NCBI GenBank assembly: GCA_009859145.1
Contig: VRVR01000004.1
Location: 372,001-436,000, forward strand
Origin: Andalucia godoyi
Lineage: Eukaryota > Discoba > Jakobea > Jakobida > Andaluciidae
Reading direction: 5' to 3'
DNA: 64,000 nucleotides
A model generated the notes under the pieces. The model ran no database searches, was not told the origin of the DNA, and saw only the letters and a list, made by a program, of their open reading frames with translations. This document shows positions 10,340 to 18,595 of the stretch, in pieces. The translations under genes and the position numbers were made by a program. The first letter of the stretch is position 1. Each line of letters opens with the position of its first letter.

Positions 10340-11644
10340 TTACTCGTGTTTGCTGCGTTTGGCAGGCTGGAGGAACAGGATGGCCGCGACCAACGTTACT
10401 GCACCAGTAATGGTAAAGATGGTAGTGAACCACGCTACAATGTTGTAATGTGTTTTCTGCCCGACTGGAACGAGCATTTGCACAGGCTGCTTGTCGATGA
10501 CGTACAGCACTGCATTGGATTTCGAGATTCCGTCTGTGAAGAGCTCGACGAGCTTTGGTGCCGCAATCACTGCTTCTCGGAACTTTTGCGTTGCAGACGG
10601 TTCTTGATATCTTTGGTGAAACGGGATGGTCACAGTGCGCTCAGTGCATACCTTTGCCTCGGCGCCACCAGCCGTCATCATGGGCAAAAACGCTAGGCGA
10701 AACACATGGCTCGGCGAAATCAGCGACGGGCGCTCAACATCCATCAGGCCCGAGACAAACTCCACTGTGAACAGCTCCGTTGTCGAAGAATCAGCATGAT
10801 CATTTCCATTCTGATTGGCTCTGGTTCTGCTGGCGGCGGCGGCGGTGGTGGTTGTGGTGTCCAAGTTGTGCAGGAGATCAATACCATTTTGTATTTGTTG
10901 CTGCTGCTGCTGTTGATGGAACCTTACGATTTCTTCGATTTGGTACTGGTCAAGAAACAGTCTTTCGTCCAAGAAATACTCGAGGACGACTCTTGAGTTG
11001 CACAGATTCACATTCGGTGCGGAGGATATCGCCACTTTGAGGTCACGGTGTGCTCCTTCTAACGCAACGGAGGCCCGATAACTAATCACTCGAGACGGAT
11101 CAATCTCGTCGGACAGCAGTCTCTCAATCTCAAACCCCGATCGTGACAAGTCAAATCGGACGACATCTGCGTGATCTGCGGCCCAGGCTGTTTGGTTTGA
11201 CGCAATCTGTGCTTGCACGACTATCCGCGACGTAGTCTGCGATACCGGGACAATCGCAACATTTGAAACATGTTCAAATACGGTATATGGCCCAGCAACC
11301 TTTGAAAGATCGCGCTCCAAAACGGACATATGCGGCTTGTACACCGAATTCGGAGAATACACTGTATCGACGGCGTGAACACACGGAGCAGAATACGACA
11401 AGGTGACGAATCCTTGGCGAGTGACATAGCCAGATTCAAAGCACGGTGAAAGAAGTGCTTCAGTTGTAGTTGTCTTTCCAGACACCGGTGTTGCAGCACT
11501 TGCAAATATATGAAAAGACGGTGCCCATAATGATGCTGATAATGATCCTAATGATGATGGTAGTGATGACGGTGATAGAGGCGAAGAACAGGATAATACA
11601 GTTACAATAAACACAAAGGAACCCCAAAATCGCTTGCTCTGCAT
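10340..11644 (-). CDS. PIGX: PIG-X/PBN1-like GPI mannosyltransferase I subunit
   Basis: A 434-residue ER membrane protein. PIG-X/Pbn1 stabilises PIG-M, the enzyme that adds the first mannose to the GPI precursor in the ER lumen. I chose the ATG at 11644 because it opens directly into a signal peptide; the frame is open further upstream but lacks an ATG. Family marks seen in order are GAHRDLKVAI, LFLDQYQIEEI (the Asp-x-Tyr-Gln motif) and IPFHQRYQEPS (the His-x-Arg-Tyr-Gln-x-Pro motif). A single C-terminal transmembrane segment follows, ending in a short basic tail, the expected type-I topology. A poly-Gln run and Thr/Ala-rich insert in the middle (nt ~10,790-10,915) are lineage-specific. The gene is head-to-head with the Rpn13 gene, with 367 bases between the starts. 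Confidence 0.85.
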   Translation of the reverse strand: MQSKRFWGSFVFIVTVLSCSSPLSPSSLPSSLGSLSASLWAPSFHIFASAATPVSGKTTTTEALLSPCFESGYVTRQGFVTLSYSAPCVHAVDTVYSPNSVYKPHMSVLERDLSKVAGPYTVFEHVSNVAIVPVSQTTSRIVVQAQIASNQTAWAADHADVVRFDLSRSGFEIERLLSDEIDPSRVISYRASVALEGAHRDLKVAISSAPNVNLCNSRVVLEYFLDERLFLDQYQIEEIVRFHQQQQQQQIQNGIDLLHNLDTTTTTAAAASRTRANQNGNDHADSSTTELFTVEFVSGLMDVERPSLISPSHVFRLAFLPMMTAGGAEAKVCTERTVTIPFHQRYQEPSATQKFREAVIAAPKLVELFTDGISKSNAVLYVIDKQPVQMLVPVGQKTHYNIVAWFTTIFTITGAVTLVAAILFLQPAKRSKHE

Positions 11645-12011
11645 TTTATGTGGACGACAATGTGCGCTCGTGTTGGAACGAAGAAACAAAAGCAAAACCG
11701 GACGGACCGACGATCTGCGGCTGCAATTCAGGAAAGAAATGCAAATTGCAACTTCTGAACCGTGAATCGATTGCCCCAACAAGCAAACACGAGGGAAATG
11801 ACTGGATCAGCATGGTTGATGACTTGATGCTACAGACTGGCTCTTCCAGCGCTTACTTGAAATTCGAGAAAACCCAGGTTGTTATTTGGATTCTTTTATT
11901 TTTTTAGTATTTTTTTTGTTTTGTGTGTATGTGTTGGTACGACTCACTGCTATTGCTGCTGTCCTGTTTGGCTCGTATTTCTGTAACAGTGTTGATCAGC
12001 TGCAAAGCGCG

Positions 12012-13293
12012 ATGATGGATTCCAGCATGCTTTCGTTTTCTTCAGCAGAAATGACGAACTTGTGTTCTTTGCGATGTGGAAAAATTAATGTGCATGGGAC
12101 CTCAGCGCATGCAGACCCGCGCAAAGGCAGGCTTGTGGTCTTGTTCGGCCGTGAGGACCAAATGTTTCGAGTGCGGTGGTATGAGCGAAATGCCCCTGCA
12201 TGCGAAGATGAGTACATTGTGTTTCCGACAGAAGCAGAGTTTCAAAGAGTTGCCAATGTCAAGGACGGACGTGTGTGGGACCTCAATTTTCACGGTGATC
12301 GCCATGTCTTGTTCTGGGTCCAGGAGCCTGCCTCGGAAAAGGACGAGGAAATCTTTGCTAAAATTAATGGATTCCTGTTGGGAAAGGTTTCTCCTCTTGT
12401 AGAACCGACTGCGCAAGCTTCAGGTACTGTCTTTTCATCATCTTCCTCTTCCTCTTCCTCTTCCTCTTCATCATCATCATCTTCTTCCTCCTCTTCTTCT
12501 TCCACTGTTTCACCAATTTCGATTTCTGTTGTGTCGCAGGCATCGGATACCAATACTGGAAACTCATTAGCTGCGCCACCGCCTCCTCGTTTTGTCCCGT
12601 CTCCGCCACCGCCTTCTGCAACCCCAGCTTCGAATGTGACTCACTCTGGAGGTTCAGAAGATGCCACAGCGAACGCTCTGCAGCAGCAACTGATGAATTC
12701 GCTGCAGCAGGCATTGCAAGGATCGCAAAAAACGAAAACGACTCCGTTGCGACTCCTGCAAGTATTTCGAGAGCTGGCGGCACGAAAAGATATTCTGAGT
12801 GCGTTGGAAAGGAACGGTCAGGTAAAAACGCAGTTGGAGCAGCACATTCCTGTAGGCGACTCGATTGGTGAAACCCTGCGGTCACACCATTTTCGGCGAG
12901 CTGTGGCAATGCTGGACGAGGCGCTGCGTGAAAATCCAGTCGAAGTCATGGCGACCTTCGGTCTCCCAATTCCTCAAGACTTCTCCAAGTTTTCTTCAGG
13001 TTCGTTTTCCTCATCCTTTTCTCTAGTTTTTCGTGTGTGTTTTTCTCCCGTCCTTCCTCTTTCTTTCCTATTTTTGTTTTTGTCTTTTCCCTCTAGCCAA
13101 ACTTTATAGTGAGAACAATTTTGCACTAATCACTTTTTTCCCCTTTCTTTTCCCCCCTCCTCTACTTCGTTCCTTGTTGATTTTTCTGCGTATGCTAGGT
13201 GCCGATGCATTCTTGTCCGGAATGAAGAACGGTCCTGGTGGATCGGGCTCAGGTGCAGGGGGCGCATCCAGTATGGACATCGACAAGCCCTAG
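12012..13293 (+). CDS. ADRM1: Proteasome ubiquitin receptor Rpn13/ADRM1
   Basis: Exons are 12012-12999 and 13199-13293, giving 360 residues. Rpn13 docks ubiquitin conjugates on the 26S proteasome and activates the deubiquitinase UCH37. The Pru domain occupies about residues 19-125 (CGKINVHG, DPRKGRLVVLF, FRVRWYER, IVFPTEAEF, VLFWVQEP). A Ser run and a Pro-rich linker follow. A helical DEUBAD-type domain lies at about 245-322 (LEQHIPVG, HFRRAVAMLDEALRENP, FGLPIP). The second exon supplies the tail that ends in an acidic Met-Asp-Ile-Asp. The intron joins Ser-Ser-Gly to Ala-Asp-Ala in phase 1. I chose the ATG at 12012 because the frame upstream has no ATG. Architecture and length agree with ADRM1 (about 400 residues). 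Confidence 0.92.
13000..13198 (+). other. Spliceosomal intron in the Rpn13 gene
   Basis: The donor is G|GTTCGT and the acceptor GCTAG|G, with a long pyrimidine-rich tract between. Splicing restores the frame and the expected C-terminal acidic tail; reading through ends in an unrelated stop. Confidence 0.85.
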
Positions 13294-14293
13294 AAAATGC
13301 ACTGAGCGCTACTCCCATCTGCTGTGCAATCACCAATTCACTTTTCATCCCGCCAAATTATTTCTGTCGCTCCCCGTCCAACGAGTGTTTTTAGATTTGG
13401 CCTTGGGCGATTGGTGAGTTTGCGCAATCACAACGAAAATTTTCGACTCTTCATTTTTGAAGTTTGTACTGTGAACTGGTTGGTGACCGTCGTGGGATTA
13501 AACACGAGAAGCATAGGTTGGAGGGCAGTAATTCTATCGTCCCTCTCCACACACACACGATAGTCCTGTCGGTTTATTGTTGTTTTTTGCCAGCTTGGTA
13601 GCATCAGCAACGTCGTTTGTAGAATGGGAGTGCAATATGATTTCTGAACATAAAAAACCGAGTCCGAAGAGCCAGGTAAGCTTTTCAGAACTGTATTTTT
13701 CACGAAGCTCACTTGATCATCACTTTGCACATTTCTCCTGTCCGGCGGTTTCCTCAAATCGTGGCCACAGAGACATCACATCTTTGCTGTGCTCCACTCA
13801 TTTGCTGCAATGGCCTTAAAGCAACGTCTGTATGCCTTTTCTCCTCGTTGATGTCGGTACCCTCGCCTAACATCTCTGCCGTGCGATGCAGAACCATTGT
13901 CGCCACAGGTAATCACTGTCGGTCATCGGTCGTCAGGATTTCTCCACCTCTTCAAGAGCACAGATCCATTGTTTGCCGTTTGTGAATAAACACGTCCATC
14001 CTTGCAAGTCCGCATGCAACCGACCAATGAGTTTTGTAAGACCCTTCTTCGTGTTCTTTTTGTATTTTCCATTTCGAATTTGTATTGGGAATAATAAAAC
14101 AATAGAAAAGCAAGTTTCGCTTGACGCTAGCGATCAGGGAAAGTGGGACGATGGGGTTGTTGTCGTAAATTCATAGTGGCAGTAACGGTTTACTATTATT
14201 ATTATATTATTATACTACTGTGTATTTTGAATTGACAAGTTCAACGAGATCATTCTGAGCGCTGCTGTTTAAAATATAGGACAGACTTAAGCC
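13294..14293. other. About 1 kb without a recognised gene
   Basis: Several short open frames on both strands, none with a recognisable domain. A short CA-rich run lies near 13,549-13,558. Two loosely similar segments near 13,758-13,778 and 13,895-13,915 both carry a GCCACAG core. I see no tRNA-like cloverleaf. A TTA/TATTA-rich run lies at about 14,190-14,215 just before the next gene. Confidence 0.4.
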
Positions 14294-15490
14294 ATGGTCC
14301 AGCTTCCTCGTGCTCAGTTCCGGATTGCGTTTTTTGGAACAGACCGATTTTCCATGTACAGTCTGCACAAACTGCATGCAAATCTGCATGGACCATCGCA
14401 AAGCCGCATTGTGCGAGACTTGACAATCATCACGCCGCCCGATGCGCCATCTCAACGTGGGCTGCAGCTTCGTCCGTGCCCCGTAAAGTCGTTCGCACTG
14501 GACCATTCCATTCCAGTCTTTCAACCCACGAATCCAAAGACAATCCGCGATTGGAAACCGGAATTTCTGAGTGCTCCGCGACCAAACAGCATCACTTTGG
14601 ATTCTTCAATTCAGACTACTGAACGCAGCAGTAATCACGACGATGACAACCCTGATGGCGGTGGTGATGCTATTGGTGACCAGAACAAGAAGAAACAGGA
14701 ACATAATACCAGAGGCCATGCATTTGATCTTGCTGTCGTGGTTTCATTTCGATATCTCATTCCGTATCACATCATTTCTGCATTCCGACTTGGCGGAATC
14801 AATGTCCATCCATCGCTGCTTCCGCAATTCAAAGGCCCTGCACCAATCCACCACACGATTCTTAATGGAGAATCCACAACCGGCGTCTCCATCATAGACT
14901 TGGATCCTGTCTCGTTTGATGTCGGGCGAGTGTTGGATCGGTGCGAGGTTCCAATTGAGAATCCCAAAGCAGTGCGATATCCGCTTTTGGAAGATCATCT
15001 GGGTCATCTGGGTGCAGATCGCATGATGTATGTTATTCAGAAGATGTCGGATCTCAATGCACGATTGCCGGGAAGCACCCAAGATGAGCTGCCGCAGCCC
15101 GTCAACATGGTCTTCGCTCGAAAGATCTCGAAACAAATGCATCATTTGCAATTTTCCCAGCTGTCAGCTGTGGATGTCGATCGCAGGTTCCGAGCATTGG
15201 CTCATTCCCACGTGTTCGGTGTGCTCGACGGAATCCGAGTCCGGTTACTGGACCTGGCGCCGTGTGAGGACTCGTCAGCGACTCAGATTCTCTCAGGAAT
15301 CCCAGGCTCTGCCGTTTTTCACACCGATGCAATTCTGGTTCGATGCACAGACGGTTCGGTGGTCGCTATCAAGGAACTGCAAATGGAAGGAAAGCGCGCT
15401 GTCTCTGCAAAGGATTTCTTCCACGGGTACCAAAACAAAATCAAGAGAGCGGGGGTGATGGACCAGTCTCGAATCATGGAATTCCAATAG
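14294..15490 (+). CDS. MTFMT: Methionyl-tRNA formyltransferase, probably mitochondrial
   Basis: A 398-residue enzyme that transfers a formyl group from 10-formyl-tetrahydrofolate to the amino group of initiator Met-tRNA. The N-terminal fold begins with IAFFGTDRFSMYSL, the usual FxGT(P/D) strand-turn. The catalytic core is at about residues 168-200: GGINVHPSLLPQFKGPAPI (Asn-His-Ser-type active site), then TTGVSIIDLDPVSFDVG with the conserved Asp-x-Gly. The C-terminal OB-like part carries the tRNA-binding KISKQMHHLQFS and a basic end. A low-complexity Asp/Asn/Gly-rich insert sits at about residues 105-140. The ATG at 14294 is the first in frame. The enzyme implies formylated initiation in an organelle; I do not see an obvious targeting peptide, so location is inferred. 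Confidence 0.9.
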   Translation: MVQLPRAQFRIAFFGTDRFSMYSLHKLHANLHGPSQSRIVRDLTIITPPDAPSQRGLQLRPCPVKSFALDHSIPVFQPTNPKTIRDWKPEFLSAPRPNSITLDSSIQTTERSSNHDDDNPDGGGDAIGDQNKKKQEHNTRGHAFDLAVVVSFRYLIPYHIISAFRLGGINVHPSLLPQFKGPAPIHHTILNGESTTGVSIIDLDPVSFDVGRVLDRCEVPIENPKAVRYPLLEDHLGHLGADRMMYVIQKMSDLNARLPGSTQDELPQPVNMVFARKISKQMHHLQFSQLSAVDVDRRFRALAHSHVFGVLDGIRVRLLDLAPCEDSSATQILSGIPGSAVFHTDAILVRCTDGSVVAIKELQMEGKRAVSAKDFFHGYQNKIKRAGVMDQSRIMEFQ

Positions 15491-15617
15491 ACCGCCTCAA
15501 AGTTTGAGATTGTTCTAATGCTCTTCTTCTTGCGTGACTGCTTCTGCCTTTCCCCGGGGCCCTCTTCTCTTCTTCAGATCAACGTTCTAGTTAGAACGGG
15601 CGGTGATTGCTGGTCAT

Positions 15618-16397
15618 TCAAGCTTTGAGAGACGACTGCTTCGAGAATCTCTCTTCCTGTCGAAACCGTTCTGCAAGTCGAAAAGCGACATCGTTTTCAA
15701 AATGGACGCGAGTGATGGAAGAACTTTCGCGTGCAGAATCCGAGTCGTACCTCGTTGACAAACGATCTGCAACCGTCGGTAGAATGCGATCCAACTTCTG
15801 CGCTTCTTGGAGCCGCTTTCGCTTCTGCATCTCATATTCTCGTTGTTTCCGTCGTTCGGTTTCGGGCTGGTAAGCCTTAATTTTGGACGCCAATCGATCT
15901 GCCACTCCTTGAGAATGCGCCAGAATGTCGTCATATTCATCCTTCATAGCTTCTCGTTGGTACTCTTGCGTCGTTTTCACTCCTAGTTTCTCCCTTCGGG
16001 TGGATTCCGACATTTTGGTGCTCGATTTTGTGTTTCCACCACTGGATTTGGGACGACGAAAATGGAGTGATGTTGCTTTGGGTTTGCTGCGATTCGACAG
16101 CAGCTGCAACCGAGATTCCTTCTGCTGACTGAGCCTAATCTTTTCCAGTGCAGCCAGGACAGAGCAGTACCGCGTTGAATTAAACCGCCTTTGAGAAAGC
16201 AATTCTTCGCCATCAGTTTCAGGAACAAAGAACGCACATCCACGATCTGTGGACCGAGAGTCTATGAAGCCGTTCTCAAGCCTTGATTCGAGATAGTCTC
16301 GGCGAATTCGGTTCACTGCATTTAACTGCTCCTTTTCATTCATGCGAATAAAGAGCTTTACTGGCATTTTTGAGTCGTGGGCTTCTCGATCGCTCAT
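15618..16397 (-). CDS. Hypothetical basic coiled-coil protein
   Basis: 259 residues from the ATG at 16397 (first residues MSDREAHD). It is rich in Arg, Lys, Glu and Ser. Heptad-like stretches lie near residues 160-220 (REAMKDEYDDILAHSQGVADRL; ERRKQREYEMQKRKRLQEAQKLDRIL). The frame stays open 79 codons upstream to about 16,634 with no ATG. That part contains several Cys/His pairs (CPPICC, CPHRPVHE, CQSC) that could be a zinc-binding N-terminus if an upstream exon exists. I found no convincing splice site for one. The function is unknown; the composition resembles cytoskeletal or basal-body proteins, which is only an impression. Confidence 0.5.
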   Translation of the reverse strand: MSDREAHDSKMPVKLFIRMNEKEQLNAVNRIRRDYLESRLENGFIDSRSTDRGCAFFVPETDGEELLSQRRFNSTRYCSVLAALEKIRLSQQKESRLQLLSNRSKPKATSLHFRRPKSSGGNTKSSTKMSESTRREKLGVKTTQEYQREAMKDEYDDILAHSQGVADRLASKIKAYQPETERRKQREYEMQKRKRLQEAQKLDRILPTVADRLSTRYDSDSARESSSITRVHFENDVAFRLAERFRQEERFSKQSSLKA

Positions 16398-16820
16398 TTC
16401 CGTTAAAACGTTCTCTTTGCACTGCGATAATTTTTTGAACTTGCTATATACAATGCAAGACTGGCAGAGAGTTTTTCCCTGCAACGAACGAGCGCTTTGT
16501 TGGACGTACAATTCGTGCACAGGTCGATGGGGACAAACTGCTCCAGAAGGGGTGGGGACTTTTCCACTACAGCAGATAGGTGGACATCCATTTGATCGCA
16601 CGGCGAGAGGAAATATCGCGAGCGATCGCCACACAACAGAGAGAGGGAAATCTCAGGTATTGCGAAGGAGATGTGGAAGTACGTTGTCATTTCAATGCTC
16701 GAAACTCAGCTATGGCTGCGAAACGAGAAAGATGCGTGTTTCCAATGCTTTTGGCGCGAGCTTGGATGCTCAACCATCCCATCCCTAACACACACACATA
16801 CACAAAAAGGCGCAGCTCTC
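16398..16820. other. Spacer with an open, Cys-containing frame
   Basis: The minus-strand frame of the previous gene remains open to about 16,650 and encodes a Cys/His-containing stretch without an ATG. Otherwise nothing but a short ACAC run near 16,790-16,803. Confidence 0.35.
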
Positions 16821-17615
16821 TCAGCTGGTCGGTACTGTGAAATCCGCAATGTCCAAGCCTCGCAAAACTGTTCCGAAAGGCCCAACGGTGCCGATTCCAA
16901 ACGTTTGCACAGATATCGGGACCTGCTGGACAAGAGATTGGAATGCCGAGGAAAGAACAGCGTCGCCCATTCGCAGCGGATTGATTGAATCTGCGCTGAC
17001 AGTGATGTGTGGATTAAATTGGTCAAACACGTTTGGAGACCCATATCGTCGTACATAGTCCGCCTTCTTCACTGCAACATCATGCGGAAGACTCCAGACC
17101 CAAGGCGGAACTGGCTGGTCCGGCACCACCAAGTCAACGGTGCGGTTCACGATCAGGTCCGACAGGTACTGCAGACAAGGTGGGTTGGTCACCGTCCAAA
17201 GAGTATAGGCACTTCCATTCACGCACGACGGCGTTGTTTCAAAGGTACAAGCATACCCAACGGGCAAGGAGGATGCAATCTGCCTGATTCTCCGGGAAAG
17301 CTCGGGCGCAGATCCCCCGAGGAAGTCCGTCAGATACAGCGTCACATGCGGTTCTTCCACCGAAGAAAGGTTGATGCCAACAGTTGGATCGAGCATCCGC
17401 GACACGTTATTCAGCGAAATCGCAATCTGCGCAGCTCGACCCGATACTTTCACGTGGATGTTGTATGATACCGCAGCAGAACTGTCGGACTTTGCATCGC
17501 CGTCGGACTTGCCCACTAATGCCACCGACAATAAAATGACACCTATCGTGAAGAACAGCACAAAAAACGCTTTTGGCAGAAATTCGGTATCTACCCACTT
17601 GGAACTCGATTTCAT
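16821..17615 (-). CDS. Membrane-anchored 2H phosphoesterase-like protein
   Basis: 264 residues from the ATG at 17615. A short cytosolic N-terminus is followed by one transmembrane helix (about 16-34, AFFVLFFTIGVILLSVALVG), so the rest should be lumenal or extracellular. Two HxT motifs lie about 113 residues apart: PHVTLYL (His90, Thr92) and NPHITVS (His203, Thr205). This paired His-x-Thr/Ser pattern, each on a strand, is the active-site signature of the 2H phosphoesterase (LigT/cyclic phosphodiesterase) fold. Four N-glycosylation-type sites (NNVS, NLSS, NGSA, NRTV) fit a lumenal domain. The substrate is unknown. The frame is open further upstream through translated microsatellites, which I exclude. 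Confidence 0.6.
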   Translation of the reverse strand: MKSSSKWVDTEFLPKAFFVLFFTIGVILLSVALVGKSDGDAKSDSSAAVSYNIHVKVSGRAAQIAISLNNVSRMLDPTVGINLSSVEEPHVTLYLTDFLGGSAPELSRRIRQIASSLPVGYACTFETTPSCVNGSAYTLWTVTNPPCLQYLSDLIVNRTVDLVVPDQPVPPWVWSLPHDVAVKKADYVRRYGSPNVFDQFNPHITVSADSINPLRMGDAVLSSAFQSLVQQVPISVQTFGIGTVGPFGTVLRGLDIADFTVPTS

Positions 17616-17706
17616 GACGCCTAAACCGGGGACCTTCAGTACTGTGCTGCCTTCGATTGCTTCGTGGACAGTGTGGAGAATGAAAACACACACACACAAA
17701 CCTCTG

Positions 17707-17707
17707 C

Positions 17708-17746
<39 letters not shown>

Positions 17747-17768
17747 AATAATAATAATAATAATAAAT
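17707..17768. repeat. CAA then TAA trinucleotide microsatellite
   Basis: About thirteen CAA units (17,707-17,745) pass directly into about seven TAA units, just upstream of the 2H phosphoesterase start. Confidence 0.95.
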
Positions 17769-17861
17769 AAAATTATACATGAGCACGTCGACGCAATTTC
17801 GTACGGCTGGTCACAAATCCAGAATTTCTTTCATTGTTCACCCCTTATTCTGTCTATTGTT

Positions 17862-18150
17862 TTCCGTTTGTTTTCTATAATCGAACCCTCAAGCACCTTT
17901 CATCAAAGACAAACATTTCATGGCTCCAAAGAGGGATCTTCCCGAAAAGCTCAAAGCGGCCATGCCCGAAGATAGCAAGAACCAAAAGCCCCGTTGATTC
18001 CCTCTCGTCAGAGGCGGAGAGCAAGAAGCGATAGCCCTTTGATGCAGAGCAATCTGCATGGAAGAGTTGGTGCTCGCCCCCTCAATAAAAGCAAAACCTG
18101 TGGCTTGGATCTGTCTACGGTGAGAGCTTAGCCCGATGATCAATTATGCT
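17862..18150 (+). repeat. Dispersed repeat, 5' segment (copy A)
   Basis: Matches 55,848-56,130 base for base over most of its length, with small indels. It begins around a GTTTGTTTTCTAT run and an ATCGAACCCTCAAGCA core. Inside is a short frame MAPKRDLPEKLKAA (17,920 on), then after a shift a second frame DSLSSEAESKKR with a nuclear-localisation-like basic end, interrupted by a stop. Both copies share the frame break after the Arg at about 17,994-17,996. It is directly followed by the TnpB/Fanzor-like zinc-finger relic, so it may be the 5' end of that element. Confidence 0.75.
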
Positions 18151-18160
18151 TTCTTAAACT

Positions 18161-18432
18161 GCACACGAGGCCCGTTGTGGATGGGCTTCAACAGCGTTTG
18201 TTGCACAAAGCACAGGCGCCCAGGGACTGTCAAAGTCAGGTCGTCATAGTCACGGAAGAATGCTCTTCCAAGACATGCGGACTGTGCGACCGCATGATGC
18301 ACCCGTCACGTCGGTGGAAACAGGACTTTTACATGTCCACGGTGCGTGCAGCATTTATCTTACGAACGCCGAAGTGCGTGTTGGGACATGTCCCAATTTC
18401 CCGGTACTGTAACGCCGTCCGAGTTGTAACAT
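18161..18432 (+). pseudogene. Decayed TnpB/Fanzor-like nuclease C-terminus
   Basis: The frame starting at 18,177 reads LQQRLLHKAQ, then VVIVTEECSSKTCGLC. This parallels the TnpB/Fanzor C-terminus, where a Lys-Ala helix precedes V..V.E..TSKTC..C and the zinc ribbon. The first Cys pair is at 18,275-18,286. The second (FTCPRC, 18,334-18,345) is in the next frame, so a frameshift lies between. The original frame then gives ISRYCNAVRVV (from about 18,396), resembling the DRDxNAAxNI motif that carries the last RuvC acidic residue; here Asp is replaced by Tyr. The RuvC core and the rest of the protein are missing between the 5' segment and this piece. It is a broken, internally deleted copy that cannot encode a functional nuclease. 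Whether the parent was a Fanzor or another TnpB-derived transposon protein cannot be settled here. Confidence 0.7.
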
Positions 18433-18461
18433 TGATGATGATGATGATGATGATGATGATG
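18432..18461. repeat. GAT/ATG trinucleotide microsatellite
   Basis: About ten perfect trinucleotide units directly after the TnpB/Fanzor-like relic. Confidence 0.9.
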
Positions 18462-18595
18462 CATCCTCAGCGATGGAGACGTACGATCGGCGTACAGTGT
18501 GGACGCAGTACTGCAGCACAGACGGAAGACTGGAGCGCACAGCGCACAGCGCACAGGACTGGAAGAGATGCTATCATTGTAGAGAATCTGAGACC

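Noticed and set aside
17616-17786. Poly-Tyr/poly-Cys N-terminus of the 2H protein
   Set aside because: Translation of the CAA/TAA microsatellite upstream of a good ATG and TM segment.
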